Shown here: positions 30,120 through 41,737 of the stretch, piece after piece
Numbering within the stretch: position 1 is the stretch's first letter
Layout of the letters: every line of letters begins with the position of its first letter
Source: Phytopythium helicoides
Lineage: Eukaryota; Oomycota; Peronosporomycetes; Pythiales; Pythiaceae
DNA: 64,000 bases
Direction of reading: 5' to 3'
Assembly (NCBI GenBank): GCA_024867545.1
Contig: JANFNE010000009.1
Coordinates: 532,501 to 596,500, forward strand
The notes under the pieces: generated by a model
The model's input: the letters and a program-made list of their open reading frames with translations, nothing else
The model's database searches: none
Told to the model about the DNA's origin: nothing
Position numbers and translations under genes: made by a program

Positions 30120-32900
30120 CTACACATTCGAGGCGGCAGCATCGTCATTCGAGTGGCTGGCCGAGTAGTAGGCGCGCTGGTCTTCAGCGAGGGCTGCGTA
30201 GTGCTCGTCCAACTGCAACACGTTGCTCTGCGGGTAGCGGTTGTTGCCATTGCCAAGGGTTGACTTGTCAATGACGCGCGCTCGCAAGCTCGACGTGTGC
30301 AGGTAGATCCAGTAGCCAATGCTGCCGAGCAGACGCGTCGCGTTAATGCCCGCCACGAACACGTACAGGATTGACATATACTGGCTTGAAGATGCGAAGT
30401 ACACCACGAAGAGCGCGAGGATGAGGTTGCCGAACGCCCACGTCAGAAGCACGTTGGTGCGGAACGCCTCGAAATCCTTCTTCTTCTTGTCTGTGCGGGC
30501 TAATGCCTCTCGGCGGCGCTCCTCCATAGCTCGGCGCTTGGCAATCACGTCCTTGAAGTCACCTTTCTCCACTTCTTCAAGCGGTGATAGCGGTGGTTCT
30601 TCCACGAGCCCCTTGGTTCCCCACGACAAGTCTTGCAGGTTGCAGAACGAGTAGATGGTGAAGATGTTGACAAACGTTGGGATGAGGGCTGTGTAGTGCG
30701 TGAACGTCATGAAAATGTGGTGTAAATCTCCATGAAGTGCTGCGCCAAGGAAGTAGACGCCAATCGTCAGCACGGATACAACGATCGAGTGCGTGGTTGC
30801 CGGAGTCGAGAAGAAGATGCCGAGACCAACAAGAGACGACAACATCATGATAGCGCCGAACGCTGCCGCCACAAAATAGTAGGTAAGCTTCATGTGCTTG
30901 GGGTTGTTGCCGAGACCGATGATAAGCAACGTCGTGAGGCCAAACAGGTAGACTAGGTTGAACAGGTACACGCTGCCGTTCAGCACTGTGTCCGAGAAGT
31001 CGGACGTATCAAGGAAGACCCATCGGTTCTGCTGAAATCCTTGGAAGACGATAAAGTAAAGTGCTAGGTACACGTTCGCTGGGAGGAAGAACCCGAAGAT
31101 CGTGTAGATGAGATTGTAGACGTAGTAGACGAAGAGTGCGATCTTGCGGGTCAGCGAATGCGAGCTCTCGGAGTACACGCGGCCCCAATTCCAGATGCTA
31201 AAGAGCGTTGCGAAAAAGGCACCGTTGAGCCATCGACGGCGCTGCGCAATCAGGCTCACAAGATCATGCGGTACATCAGTGCGCGCTATCGCGTCCTTCA
31301 CGTATGTCATCGTCCATTTGCAGCCCTTCCGCGCCAGCATCTCAAACCCAAGGACCCGATCCTCGGCAAGGTACATGTTGCCGATGAACGGCCCAAGGAT
31401 ATCGAGGTCGACATTCAAGGTCTGAAAGTATGCATCGAGAGGTGCCCCGCGGATTGCTTCGTACCGGTAGACGGAGAAAGCTCCAGGAAGGACACTGATG
31501 TAGCCGAAACAGCTCTCGAGCGACTTGTCGAGGATGTTGTTGATCTTGTACTCGAAGTGCTGGGCCGACACAACCCAGTTGCTCAGGTTCTTCATCGGCT
31601 CTTCAACAGCGAGCTGTCCGCATGCTCCGCCAAGCTGGTGGTTGTTCTCAAAAGCGCTCAGGATATGGCCCATCGCAGGCCTGGACAGCATCGTTCCAAC
31701 ATCGACCAAAGCCGTGTACTCTGGCTGCAGCTGCTCGGCGAACGCGTGGAAGTACCAATGGTGCGAGTCAAGCTTCGATGCACGCTTCTCCTTGAGAGCA
31801 AACACTGTCTGGATAGGGATCAGCGACTTACCATTTACGGTAAGCTGCAGAGTGTGCTCGAACAAATGGCACTGCGCGTCGATACCAGCACTATTGATCG
31901 TGAGCAGGTCCTCGTCATACAGCCCAATTCCTTCGAGGTAGTCGAGAGTCTTGTCGTTGACGTTCTCTCGACCGTCAGCGACAATACAGACGAGTACGTT
32001 CTTCCACACCTCTTCACCACAAAACGAGCTCGACAGCGACGTCTTGCCATCCTCGCTTGTAATGTTAGCTGGTGCATGCTTCTGAAGGAATTCGAGGTTG
32101 TCGGCGATCTTCTTCAAGGTCGCCTTCAGCTGCTGCGGGCCTTCGTTGTACATGGTAATGCAGATCATGAGCCGCGGTCGACGCCCCATCTCGACGCAAC
32201 GTAGGCGGTAGCCCGCGTTGGAGAAGTCTATCGGGTGTGGGCAGTACACAGGCGTGTACCATGCTCGGCGTGCCTCTTCCTCGTCGAGGTACGGTCCGAC
32301 CCAGTCCTCGTTCCAGTTGACTACGGGGATGCCGACCTTGTGCACTCCGGGTCGCGGACTCTTTTCCTTGATGCGGCCTTCAATCCAGTCGCACAGACGT
32401 CCGCACCAGTTAAGCATCTCGAATCCCTTGGCCGTGAGCAGGTTACAGATCTTGGGGTTGGCCTGGCGCTCAGCCACATTGGCCAGCGCGTACCCTCCTT
32501 CAAGGTAGAGCTTGAGTGCGTCGCGGTACCGTCTGGAGCCGAGCGCCTGCGCTGCGCGCTCAAGCACCGCGAGCGCTTCCTCGACCGACGGAATCTCGCT
32601 GTAGGTGCGCACAAGGTCGGTGGCACTGGCGTACGACTTCATGGATCCGATCATCTCGTTGAGGCTCGAGGGCTGGAAGGGAGAGCTGGTCGGGATGTAG
32701 CTCGACACGTACTGCTGCGAGCCGCAGGAGCGCATGGACACCGGCGGCAGCGACATACCCTCGTAGTCGATCGACATGATGGTGGAGCGCGGCATGGCCG
32801 TCGCAGGCGTCGACAGCGGCGGCAGTCCGAAGCCGCTGGACGGCGGCGGCGGCGGCCGCGGGTGCGGAGGCGGCGGCGTGGCGCTCGAGTCGCCCGGCAT
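30120..32900 (-). CDS. CHS: Chitin synthase with N-terminal MIT domain
   Basis: A 926-residue single-exon membrane glycosyltransferase (GT2) that polymerises GlcNAc from UDP-GlcNAc at the plasma membrane. After a Pro-rich start, residues about 115-190 form a three-helix MIT domain (VEEALAVLERAAQALGSRRY...RDALKLYLEGG), characteristic of oomycete chitin synthases. The catalytic part carries PRLMICITMYNEG, LVDVGT near residue 400, AEDR near 513 and QRRRW near 552, the product-binding and catalytic motifs. Six or seven hydrophobic segments follow (about 575-740 and 790-850) with a Lys/Arg-rich loop between. Length agrees with known Phytophthora and Saprolegnia enzymes. MIT domains bind membranes or ESCRT proteins and may direct trafficking. 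Confidence 0.96.
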   Translation of the reverse strand: MPGDSSATPPPPHPRPPPPPSSGFGLPPLSTPATAMPRSTIMSIDYEGMSLPPVSMRSCGSQQYVSSYIPTSSPFQPSSLNEMIGSMKSYASATDLVRTYSEIPSVEEALAVLERAAQALGSRRYRDALKLYLEGGYALANVAERQANPKICNLLTAKGFEMLNWCGRLCDWIEGRIKEKSPRPGVHKVGIPVVNWNEDWVGPYLDEEEARRAWYTPVYCPHPIDFSNAGYRLRCVEMGRRPRLMICITMYNEGPQQLKATLKKIADNLEFLQKHAPANITSEDGKTSLSSSFCGEEVWKNVLVCIVADGRENVNDKTLDYLEGIGLYDEDLLTINSAGIDAQCHLFEHTLQLTVNGKSLIPIQTVFALKEKRASKLDSHHWYFHAFAEQLQPEYTALVDVGTMLSRPAMGHILSAFENNHQLGGACGQLAVEEPMKNLSNWVVSAQHFEYKINNILDKSLESCFGYISVLPGAFSVYRYEAIRGAPLDAYFQTLNVDLDILGPFIGNMYLAEDRVLGFEMLARKGCKWTMTYVKDAIARTDVPHDLVSLIAQRRRWLNGAFFATLFSIWNWGRVYSESSHSLTRKIALFVYYVYNLIYTIFGFFLPANVYLALYFIVFQGFQQNRWVFLDTSDFSDTVLNGSVYLFNLVYLFGLTTLLIIGLGNNPKHMKLTYYFVAAAFGAIMMLSSLVGLGIFFSTPATTHSIVVSVLTIGVYFLGAALHGDLHHIFMTFTHYTALIPTFVNIFTIYSFCNLQDLSWGTKGLVEEPPLSPLEEVEKGDFKDVIAKRRAMEERRREALARTDKKKKDFEAFRTNVLLTWAFGNLILALFVVYFASSSQYMSILYVFVAGINATRLLGSIGYWIYLHTSSLRARVIDKSTLGNGNNRYPQSNVLQLDEHYAALAEDQRAYYSASHSNDDAAASNV

Positions 32901-33220
32901 GGCGCAGCTCTAGAGGGTGAGAGGGCTTGGCGCGCGAGCGATACAGATCCCGAATGGCCGAGCCCAGCGAGGCCCACGGCGCTAGGGGAAACCTCCATGC
33001 CCGGCGCTTGATGGACGCATGGCGGCGGCAGAGGGTCGGAGGGAAGGGGCTCGGCGAAAAAAGGCAGCGAAAAAGGCAACCTCCATGATAGCCAGGCGGA
33101 TACGAGAAATGAAACCGCCAGCCGGCGCTGGATGGATGGGTGCGCTCGGGTCGACACAGACGGCATACAGCGCGCAAGTCACAGCGGCAACCCGCGAATT
33201 TCCCGGATTTGCGAGCGCTG

Positions 33221-33257
33221 ATTGGGCGGATGGAGGGGAATGCTGCGCGTTGATTGG
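33221..33257. promoter_or_regulatory. Two CCAAT boxes upstream of chitin synthase
   Basis: ATTGG at 33221-33225 and again at 33253-33257, spaced 32 bp and in the same orientation, about 320-360 bp upstream of the chitin synthase ATG. Confidence 0.4.
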
Positions 33258-36148
33258 ACCGATCGGGGAAACGGCAGAGACGAAGAGACGCGGCAGCAGT
33301 GATGGTCGTGCACAAGTCGGATATTCTGAACTCTCGGCGGATTGAGGCGACGGGTGGCGAGCGGCGAGCAGCGGCGGCAAAACGGAAAGCGCTCGACGGA
33401 CGGACATGAGAGCGCGTTGGTGGCGGCGCTCGTAACCAGCGACGCCTGGCGGACGCATCGAAACGAGGGCGGAAGAACTCAAAAGAGTCATTTCCACGCT
33501 GGCGGTGGCAGAGAAACATGGCTACACTGCGTTGGGCGCACTGCTATCTGCATATGTATTCGCGACATTAAGGAGCGCGTATCGAGAGCAATCAGTTATG
33601 CAGCATGAAACCGCCGCACTTCAACTTGCAGTCAACCTTGCAGGGCAAAATGCAGCTTGATACTCGCGGCCTTCAACCCGCGTCGGAACATCAGTCGTAG
33701 CTGCGGAGCATTCCGTCACGCTTCCTTGCACCTCCCGCTACGATGAGCAGCGCTATCGTAGCAGTCGTGTCCGTAGCACCTTGGAACTTCGGCAACAGCA
33801 GAGCAGATCTGGGTGCTTGGATCAACAGCCAAGGTGCTTTCTAGCTGCATCTCACAGCAAGGCCCCCGGTGTTTATTGTATGAAGAATTGACGCAGTAAC
33901 TGTTTCTATAGCGCGGTAATGGGTCAAAGGATACTGGTGAGCACAACAAACAGCACGAATGGACTTGATAGAAGGTGAGCCGCTACATAAGTTTGATTGA
34001 TCAAATGTTGCACACATTTACTTGAGCCGGGGCTGGTGGTTACTTGACCCGCTTTCGGTTGTGGAATCAATGTTTCTCACTATTAGTTATCGTGCTCTGA
34101 GAGATTCAGCCCTAGTGGTTCGTCAATGCCAACGAGACCACGCCAGCTGTCCATGACCGTTAGATGCGGCCTTCGATTGGAGGACTTTGAAGTCTTGCAG
34201 TTTTGAACGTTCGTTCAGCTATAGCCTATAGCCTATAGGACACGCGCTCAGTGAGAGGATAGCTATCTCATTCAGCGGACACAGAGCGAACTCGAGCTGA
34301 AAATGCAAGGGCTTCACTTTGTCGTTGCCTTCAACATCTTACTGCGGCTGAATTTGCTTGATGAGCTCATTTATCCGCATCAAAGCGATTGGTCGCACGA
34401 GAAGCTTTCAAATGCTGGGTTCAACTTTGACTACCAAGTCATATTCAATCGTGCTCGCTTCAGTTGATTCGGGCTTCGAGCCAAGCGTAACTCATTTTAG
34501 CATTGATCTCCTACGCAACTCGGCAACGAAATCTATCTCGCTATTTGGAGCTGCGACAGAATACCCCGCAGCGCACTCACTTCCTACCCAAACGAAAAGG
34601 AATGGCATCTGCCTCAACATAGTACACTGCGCAGCAAGCGGTAGCGTTCGCAAGGAGCCCAATAAACCCAACCTGTCCACTTACCTTAGCATCTCTCGCA
34701 CCATCGCTGCCCTCTTCAGCACGGACAGCGGGCATTTCGCTTTCATCCGAGAGCCGAGGCTACATCCAGACAGTCGAATTCTCGTGGACTCAAGCCGCGC
34801 AGTCGAGGCTGGTTGAGCTAACCACGATACCGCTCCACACGAAGCCATCCCCGGCAAACCAATACCGACAACAACACGAAAGGTGCTTGGTGCCGATTTC
34901 TCCGCTGCTGTCGCATATAATGCCACAGCCATCGAAACCAGCAGCGGCAGAGGCTGGAAACGAAGAGCAGAGAAACCTGGCGAGTGCTATCCCTGTACGG
35001 AGAACCAATCGTACGAGCTGTGATTCGACCGTTCCCCCGCCTGATCTGCTGGTGCCATCGATTCCTGAAGTTTCGACCAGGATACGCCACGTCAGTGTCC
35101 TGTAGACGAATCCAAGCAGCCTTCTCGAAGCAGCAGCAGGTGTTGGAACTTCGACATCGTACCATGTGCCTTGGCGCCAGCTGTGGGTCATGGAGATCGC
35201 CGATCTCGGGCTCGACGACGCTTTGGATTGTGGTGGTGTTCATGGCGAGGGGTCTGCTTCATGAAGTCGACGCAGTTCGCGGGCCAGCACAACGTTGCGC
35301 ATCAAGAAGGCCGCATGCACACGAGACTGAACCGCAGGCTGCACCGTACACGCAATGCAGGCTGATGATGGTCTCCATGTTGAACTTGCGGAGGAATCCA
35401 GCGTGCTTTTGGCCAATCCCGCGCCGTTCAATCGCCAGGTCGCTCGACGATTGGCCAAATGTAGCATCGGTTTCGACGGGGAAGGTTGTGCAGAGAGTCC
35501 GTCGGGAGGCGCAGAGGCGGGTCAGGCTGCTTGGGCTCGGCCCCCCCCGAGGGCAAATCTGTGGTCAGGCTTTTCCGCCCGCCCAGCAGCTCCAGTTCTT
35601 GTTTGACGTGTGCAGAGCAAGAGCGTGCGCAGCGATGACGTCGACTGGCGGCCGCGTGGACGGCGAGATGCGCGCTTACCTGCGTGCTCCGGGCTTCTAA
35701 AAATGGAGCTACACATGCGATGGCGGCGGCAATCGGCAATGCGAGACGTGGGGCAACGAGCAGCAGTTGAAGAAGCAGCAGACAGTGACATCCTGGCAGG
35801 TTGCGCTTCGGCGGAGTGGCGCGCAATCGGCGTACACGCATCCCCACGCCGGGATGCTGATGCAGATGCTGCTTGCAGTGTTAAACGACCGGCGACCGAC
35901 CGAGCGCCGCCAATCGTCGAGTTGGCGCTTGCGTGTCATCCAGAAATACAGCCCGGGCCTCTGCGGAGCGCTCGCGCTTCACCCAATACAACAAAAGCGC
36001 ACTATTCGAGGCAGAAGATGGGGGTCTTGTTTACACTACAAACCTGTGGAAACACAATTCCAAGCGGAAACCGATGCGGTATCTCTCAAACGCTCAGTAT
36101 CTCCACACCTTTGAATAATCCCCTCTCAGATACAATACCTTCGCGAAC
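33258..36148. other. Gene-poor spacer between chitin synthase and citrate synthase
   Basis: About 2.9 kb with no gene that could be assigned. Short frames exist on both strands (for example + 34984-35700 and - 35428-35847) but none carries a recognised domain. A minus-strand stretch between 34.5 and 35.8 kb shows exon-like pieces bounded by good donors and is listed separately. A short tandem CTATAGC repeat lies near 34220. Confidence 0.5.
34492..35791 (-). other. Possible spliced gene or gene relic, unidentified
   Basis: Several exon-like segments can be seen on the minus strand: 35791-35666 ending in a CAG/GTAAGC donor, a piece around 35460-35355 containing GIGQKHAGFLRKFNMETI, 34953-34690 containing MAVALYATAAEKSAPSTFRV and ending in MLR before a GTAAGT donor, and 34620-34492 ending ELRRRSMLK and a stop. 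I could not join them with consistent phases, and no family was recognised. It may be a real multi-exon gene, a decayed gene, or chance. Confidence 0.2.
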
Positions 36149-36369
36149 GTGGCCAAGTTGAAACACCCAATGAAGGTGCGATCCCGGCCGCCTGCGGTGG
36201 GCAACGAGAGGCCGCCATTTCGCAATCTCCACCGCACCAGCCAGAGCTCCAGCGAAGAACCCCAGGTTCGGCCCGCTCCCTTCGCCTCCCTCGCCTCCTT
36301 GAGCACCTCTTGGGCTGCTCCTCGCTTCAACGCAACGTGCTGACCTCGGCTCTCTCGCTTGTCCGCAGA

Positions 36370-37758
36370 ATGAGCGCCATCATCAAGTCGCTTCGCCACT
36401 CGGCCGCCGTTGCCGCGCGCCAGACGTCGGCCCGTGCGCTGTCGACCACGACGGCCTCGCTGCTGGACGAGCTCAAGGAGCAGATCCCCAAGCGCCAGGA
36501 GGCCTTCAAGCAGCTTAAGTCCAAGTACGGCAACAAGTCGCTCGGCGAGGTGACGGTGGAGCAGACCCTCGGCGGCGCCCGTGGTGTCAAGTGCCTCCTG
36601 TGGGAGACCTCGCTCCTCGACCCTGAGGAGGGCATCCGCTTCCGCGGCCACACCATCCCGGAGCTCCAGGAGAAGCTCCCTTCGGCCATTGAGGGCGGCG
36701 AGCCGCTACCGGAGGGTCTGCTATGGCTGCTACTAACGGGCGAGATCCCGACCAAGGCCCAGGCTGACAGCGTCACGGCCGAGCTGCACTCGCGTGCCCA
36801 GGTGCCGGACCACGTCAAGAAGCTTATTGTTGACCTGAAGGGTGCCCACCCGATGACCCAGCTGTCGGCTGCCGTCACGGCCATGAACACCGAGAGTGTG
36901 TTTGCCAAGAAGTACGCCGAGGGCATCCACAAGTCGACCTACTGGGAGTACGTGTACGAGGACAGCATGAACCTCATCGCGCGTCTGCCGGAGGTTGCCG
37001 CCCTGATCTACCGCAACACGTTCTTCAACGAGGCCAACCACGCCTACGACTCGAGCCTCGATTACTCGGCCAACTTCAACCGCATGCTTGGCTTCGAGAA
37101 CTCGGAGTTCGACGAGCTGATGCGTCTGTACCTGGTGATCCACAGCGACCACGAGGGTGGTAACGCTAGTGCCCACACGACGCACCTGGTCGGCAGCACG
37201 CTGTCGGACCCGTACCTCTCGGTGTCCGCCGGCCTGAACGCCCTTGCCGGCCCGCTGCACGGCCTTGCCAACCAGGAGGTGCTTGGCTGGATCCTCGACC
37301 TGCAGGCCGAGTTCCACTCGAAGGGTCTCCAGGTGACCAAGGAGACGATCACGCAGTTCGCGTGGGACACGCTGAACGCCGGCAAGGTCATCCCGGGCTA
37401 CGGCCACGCTGTGCTCCGCAAGACGGACCCGCGCTACACGTGCCAGCGCGAGTTCGGCCTGAAGTACATGCCGGAGGACGAGCTGTTCCGCATCGTCGAC
37501 ACGATCTACCAGGTGATGCCGGGTGTGCTGACGGAGCACGGCAAGACCAAGAACCCGTACCCGAACGTGGACTCGCACTCGGGCGTGCTGCTGCAGTACT
37601 ACGGCCTGACGCAGAAGAACTACTACACGGTGCTGTTCGGTGTCTCGCGCGCTATTGGTGTGCTCTCGCAGCTCTTCTGGGACCGTGCCCTCGGCCTCCC
37701 GCTCGAGCGCCCCAAGTCTATCACGAGCGAGTGGATCATCAACCACTTCGAGAAGTAA
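36370..37758 (+). CDS. Citrate synthase, mitochondrial
   Basis: A 462-aa single coding exon. It condenses acetyl-CoA with oxaloacetate in the TCA cycle. The first 30 residues ([20 protein letters not shown]) are a clear mitochondrial presequence rich in Arg/Ser/Ala without acidic residues. Catalytic landmarks: [19 protein letters not shown] with the active His, [14 protein letters not shown] with the second His, and NVDSHSG with the Asp. Length fits the eukaryotic mitochondrial enzyme. The start was taken at 36370; the sequence CTTGTCCGCAG just before it looks like the acceptor of a 5'-UTR intron. Codon use is highly biased, as for RPS8. Confidence 0.96.
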   Translation: MSAIIKSLRHSAAVAARQTSARALSTTTASLLDELKEQIPKRQEAFKQLKSKYGNKSLGEVTVEQTLGGARGVKCLLWETSLLDPEEGIRFRGHTIPELQEKLPSAIEGGEPLPEGLLWLLLTGEIPTKAQADSVTAELHSRAQVPDHVKKLIVDLKGAHPMTQLSAAVTAMNTESVFAKKYAEGIHKSTYWEYVYEDSMNLIARLPEVAALIYRNTFFNEANHAYDSSLDYSANFNRMLGFENSEFDELMRLYLVIHSDHEGGNASAHTTHLVGSTLSDPYLSVSAGLNALAGPLHGLANQEVLGWILDLQAEFHSKGLQVTKETITQFAWDTLNAGKVIPGYGHAVLRKTDPRYTCQREFGLKYMPEDELFRIVDTIYQVMPGVLTEHGKTKNPYPNVDSHSGVLLQYYGLTQKNYYTVLFGVSRAIGVLSQLFWDRALGLPLERPKSITSEWIINHFEK

Positions 37759-38491
37759 GCGACCACGCAAGCGGACCGGCAGCAAGCAACCAGCGAGTGA
37801 TCTCTTCTGGGTTCGCTTTCCACCCGCGAAAGGCAAGCGGGGTGCGACTCGATAGCGATTTCTTTATTGATAGTGTTCTACTAGAAGAGAGCCCACCAAA
37901 CCAACACACACACACACACGTTTGCTCTCTCTGTTTCCTTCCATGCCCTTCATCACCTCGATCATGCTTCCATCTGCGTTGCGGTGGTCTCATTCGTCGC
38001 CAGTTGAGACCTGCGGAATGGCCAACTCCTGCACTGCAGGCTGCAGCACCTTGCAACTTGCAGAGCCCGTGCAGCAGGCTTTCATAGCGCTTGCTGATCA
38101 CCCACGGCAGCGGTGGCTATTAGTGGTTGTGAGCAAGCAGTGACGTTGCAATGAATCTACTACCGTCAAGGACACAATAAGAAGTTGAAACAGTACTCAC
38201 CGCAAGCCTCATAATACACTGCATAGTGCATACATTTGCGTTCCCGCCAAAAAGTCCTGTGCTAATTGATTGGCTGAAACAAGTTTTGAATCAAATGGCG
38301 ATTGGCTAGTTTGAGGAATTATTTTGGCCATAGTAGGATAATATATGATACTTAATACTGAAAGCGTACATGTTCTCAAACTTAATGATTATAGCTGTAG
38401 TCGAGGTGTCCAATAAAGCTAATAACCGCCTCAAGCGCGCGAGGCTTGCCTGGCGACCTTCCTCCTCGCTCGCTCGATCGCGCTCACAGCC
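37759..38491. other. Spacer with 3' end of citrate synthase and POLD3 promoter
   Basis: No gene is seen. A (CA)n run lies near 37903-37918. An E2F-like site and inverted CCAAT boxes lie in the last 250 bp and are listed separately. Confidence 0.5.
38241..38252. promoter_or_regulatory. E2F-like site upstream of POLD3
   Basis: TTCCCGCCAAAA, a strong match to the E2F consensus, lies about 240 bp upstream of the POLD3 start. Two ATTGGC (inverted CCAAT) elements follow at about 38269 and 38302. Confidence 0.5.
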
Positions 38492-39778
38492 ATGGCAGAC
38501 GCACTCGTGGAGCACATTAGCGCCGTGGTGCTGGACGGCGGCGAGCCGCTGAGCTTCCGCTCGCTCGGCGCAGCGGCACAGGTGGACGCGGTCGCGAGCA
38601 GCCGAGCGCTCGAGCAGTTTGCACGCAGTCATGAGGACCAGGTGAACACGCTGCGGGTCTCGATCGAGCGCTCGGCGGGTGGCGCGAAGGCCGTAGACCC
38701 TCGCGCTCGCGTCATCCGGCTGCACGCGGGGCCATCGAGCGACGCGGCGAGCCAGGTCTACGCGCTGTACAGGAAGCAGCAGAGCGAGGGCGAGCACCAG
38801 GAGCGCATCGCGGTCGCGTGCTGGGAGCAGGAGCGCAAGGCGCGCGGCGAGATCTTCGCGCAGGTGAAGAAGCATGCGCCGATGACGAGCGCGCTCAAAG
38901 TGTACTACGCGAGCGGTATTGCGTGTGCGGAGGCGACAGCGCGAACCGAATTTGGCGACGCGAAGGGAGAGGAAACCGTGTCGGCGTTCGACTCGATTAA
39001 CCGGTCGAAGAAGCCCTCGGGGTCGTCGGCGTTCTTCAAGAATACTGGTACTGCTGCTTCATCTTCGACGGCCGCTCCATCCAAGAGCTCATCGGCAGCT
39101 TCCTCGTCTTCCTCGTCCTTCTTTGGTAAATCGTCGAGCTCCACAGCTTCAAAGACCACAAGCTCGAATGGGACCAAGACCAGTACCACTACGGCTCCTT
39201 CCAAGCCGGAAGTGAAGCGTGTGAACGCTGAGAGCATGAGCAACGTGCTATCGGTGGATAGTAGCGACGAGGAGAGCGACAAGGAGGAGACGGACGCTCC
39301 GAAGTTTGTCAAGAAGTCGGGTCCCGCCTCGCGCTCGAAGCGCGTCATCAGCGACGACGACGAAGACATGGAAGAAGTGGAGGCTGCTCCTGCAAAGCGA
39401 AACTCCAAGTCGAGTGCTCCGAAGCGCAAGCTTCAGTCGTCCAAAGCGGACAAGGATGAGCGGGGTTCACCCAAAAAGGACGAGCCGGAAGAGCAAAGTC
39501 CCAAAAAGCCTCGCATTATTAACGAGGAAGACATCGTCATCCCGACGAAGCGCCGTGTGCTGGTCAACAAGACGCGCATCACCCCGGAGGGCTACATGGT
39601 AACAGAGAAGACATACGAGGAGCACGAGCTGACGTCTGAAGAGATCGAGAGCGAGCGCCAAGCAGCAATCAAGAAACAGCGCGCCGCCGCCGACCGCGCG
39701 GCCAAGGCTAGCAAGGAGAAGGCCCAAGCTGGCCCACGCAAGCAGAAGGACCTGCGCTCCTTCTTCATGAAGAAGTGA
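38492..39778 (+). CDS. POLD3: DNA polymerase delta subunit 3 (p66/Cdc27-like)
   Basis: A 428-aa single-exon protein. The N-terminal 140 residues form the winged-helix Cdc27/POLD3 part (ALEQFARSHEDQ, ACWEQERKARGEIFAQVKKHA, TSALKVYYASGI), which docks on the POLD2 subunit. The remainder is disordered and rich in Ser, Lys and Asp/Glu, with a basic NLS-like patch. The last residues QKDLRSFFMKK form a PIP box (Q-x2-L-x2-F-F) that binds PCNA. This architecture, with a divergent body and a terminal PIP box, is diagnostic. The RVLVNKTRITPEGYMVTEKTYE segment before the end is also conserved in POLD3 proteins. It acts in lagging-strand and repair synthesis. Confidence 0.88.
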   Translation: MADALVEHISAVVLDGGEPLSFRSLGAAAQVDAVASSRALEQFARSHEDQVNTLRVSIERSAGGAKAVDPRARVIRLHAGPSSDAASQVYALYRKQQSEGEHQERIAVACWEQERKARGEIFAQVKKHAPMTSALKVYYASGIACAEATARTEFGDAKGEETVSAFDSINRSKKPSGSSAFFKNTGTAASSSTAAPSKSSSAASSSSSSFFGKSSSSTASKTTSSNGTKTSTTTAPSKPEVKRVNAESMSNVLSVDSSDEESDKEETDAPKFVKKSGPASRSKRVISDDDEDMEEVEAAPAKRNSKSSAPKRKLQSSKADKDERGSPKKDEPEEQSPKKPRIINEEDIVIPTKRRVLVNKTRITPEGYMVTEKTYEEHELTSEEIESERQAAIKKQRAAADRAAKASKEKAQAGPRKQKDLRSFFMKK

Positions 39779-40068
39779 GCGCTTTCCCGGCACGCCGCGC
39801 CATGATGCAGCCGAATCGAGATTGTATTGAACAAACATCTTGCTTCCAGTATGAGCAGCTCGAAGCGACACCTGTGGCTTTCCGCTTTCGTACTTAATCG
39901 AGAAGCTACTCTTGGATACCTACAGGCTGGAAAGATTTTGTCTAGAACCAACCAAGGCGCCGTCCACAGCGAGGACAAAGCGTCGCACACTCGCGCTTCT
40001 CCTCGCTCCGCTACAGCCAGCAGCTCCCGACCGCAGCACCGAACGGCAGCACTAACTCCACGTCCACC

Positions 40069-41657
<1,589 letters not shown>

Positions 41658-41737
41658 GAATGGATTAGCGAGGCATGTTGCACATTTAGCGCTTTTGACA
41701 TCAGAACACTTTTCACATTACCTCGCCCTGTTTTTCA

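Noticed and set aside
33019..33519. Frames on both strands upstream of chitin synthase
   Set aside because: Basic, low-complexity translations in a GC-rich promoter with CCAAT boxes; not protein-like.
35428..35847. Minus-strand frame with a hydrophobic LLLLQLLLVA stretch, possible secreted effector
   Set aside because: The hydrophobic run is not at the N-terminus, no RXLR, EER or LFLAK motif follows, and the frame then becomes Arg/Pro-rich.
36733..37836. 367-codon minus-strand frame opposite citrate synthase
   Set aside because: It is antisense to a fully conserved enzyme; the Arg/Leu/Val-rich composition is that of a GC-biased codon shadow with no motif.
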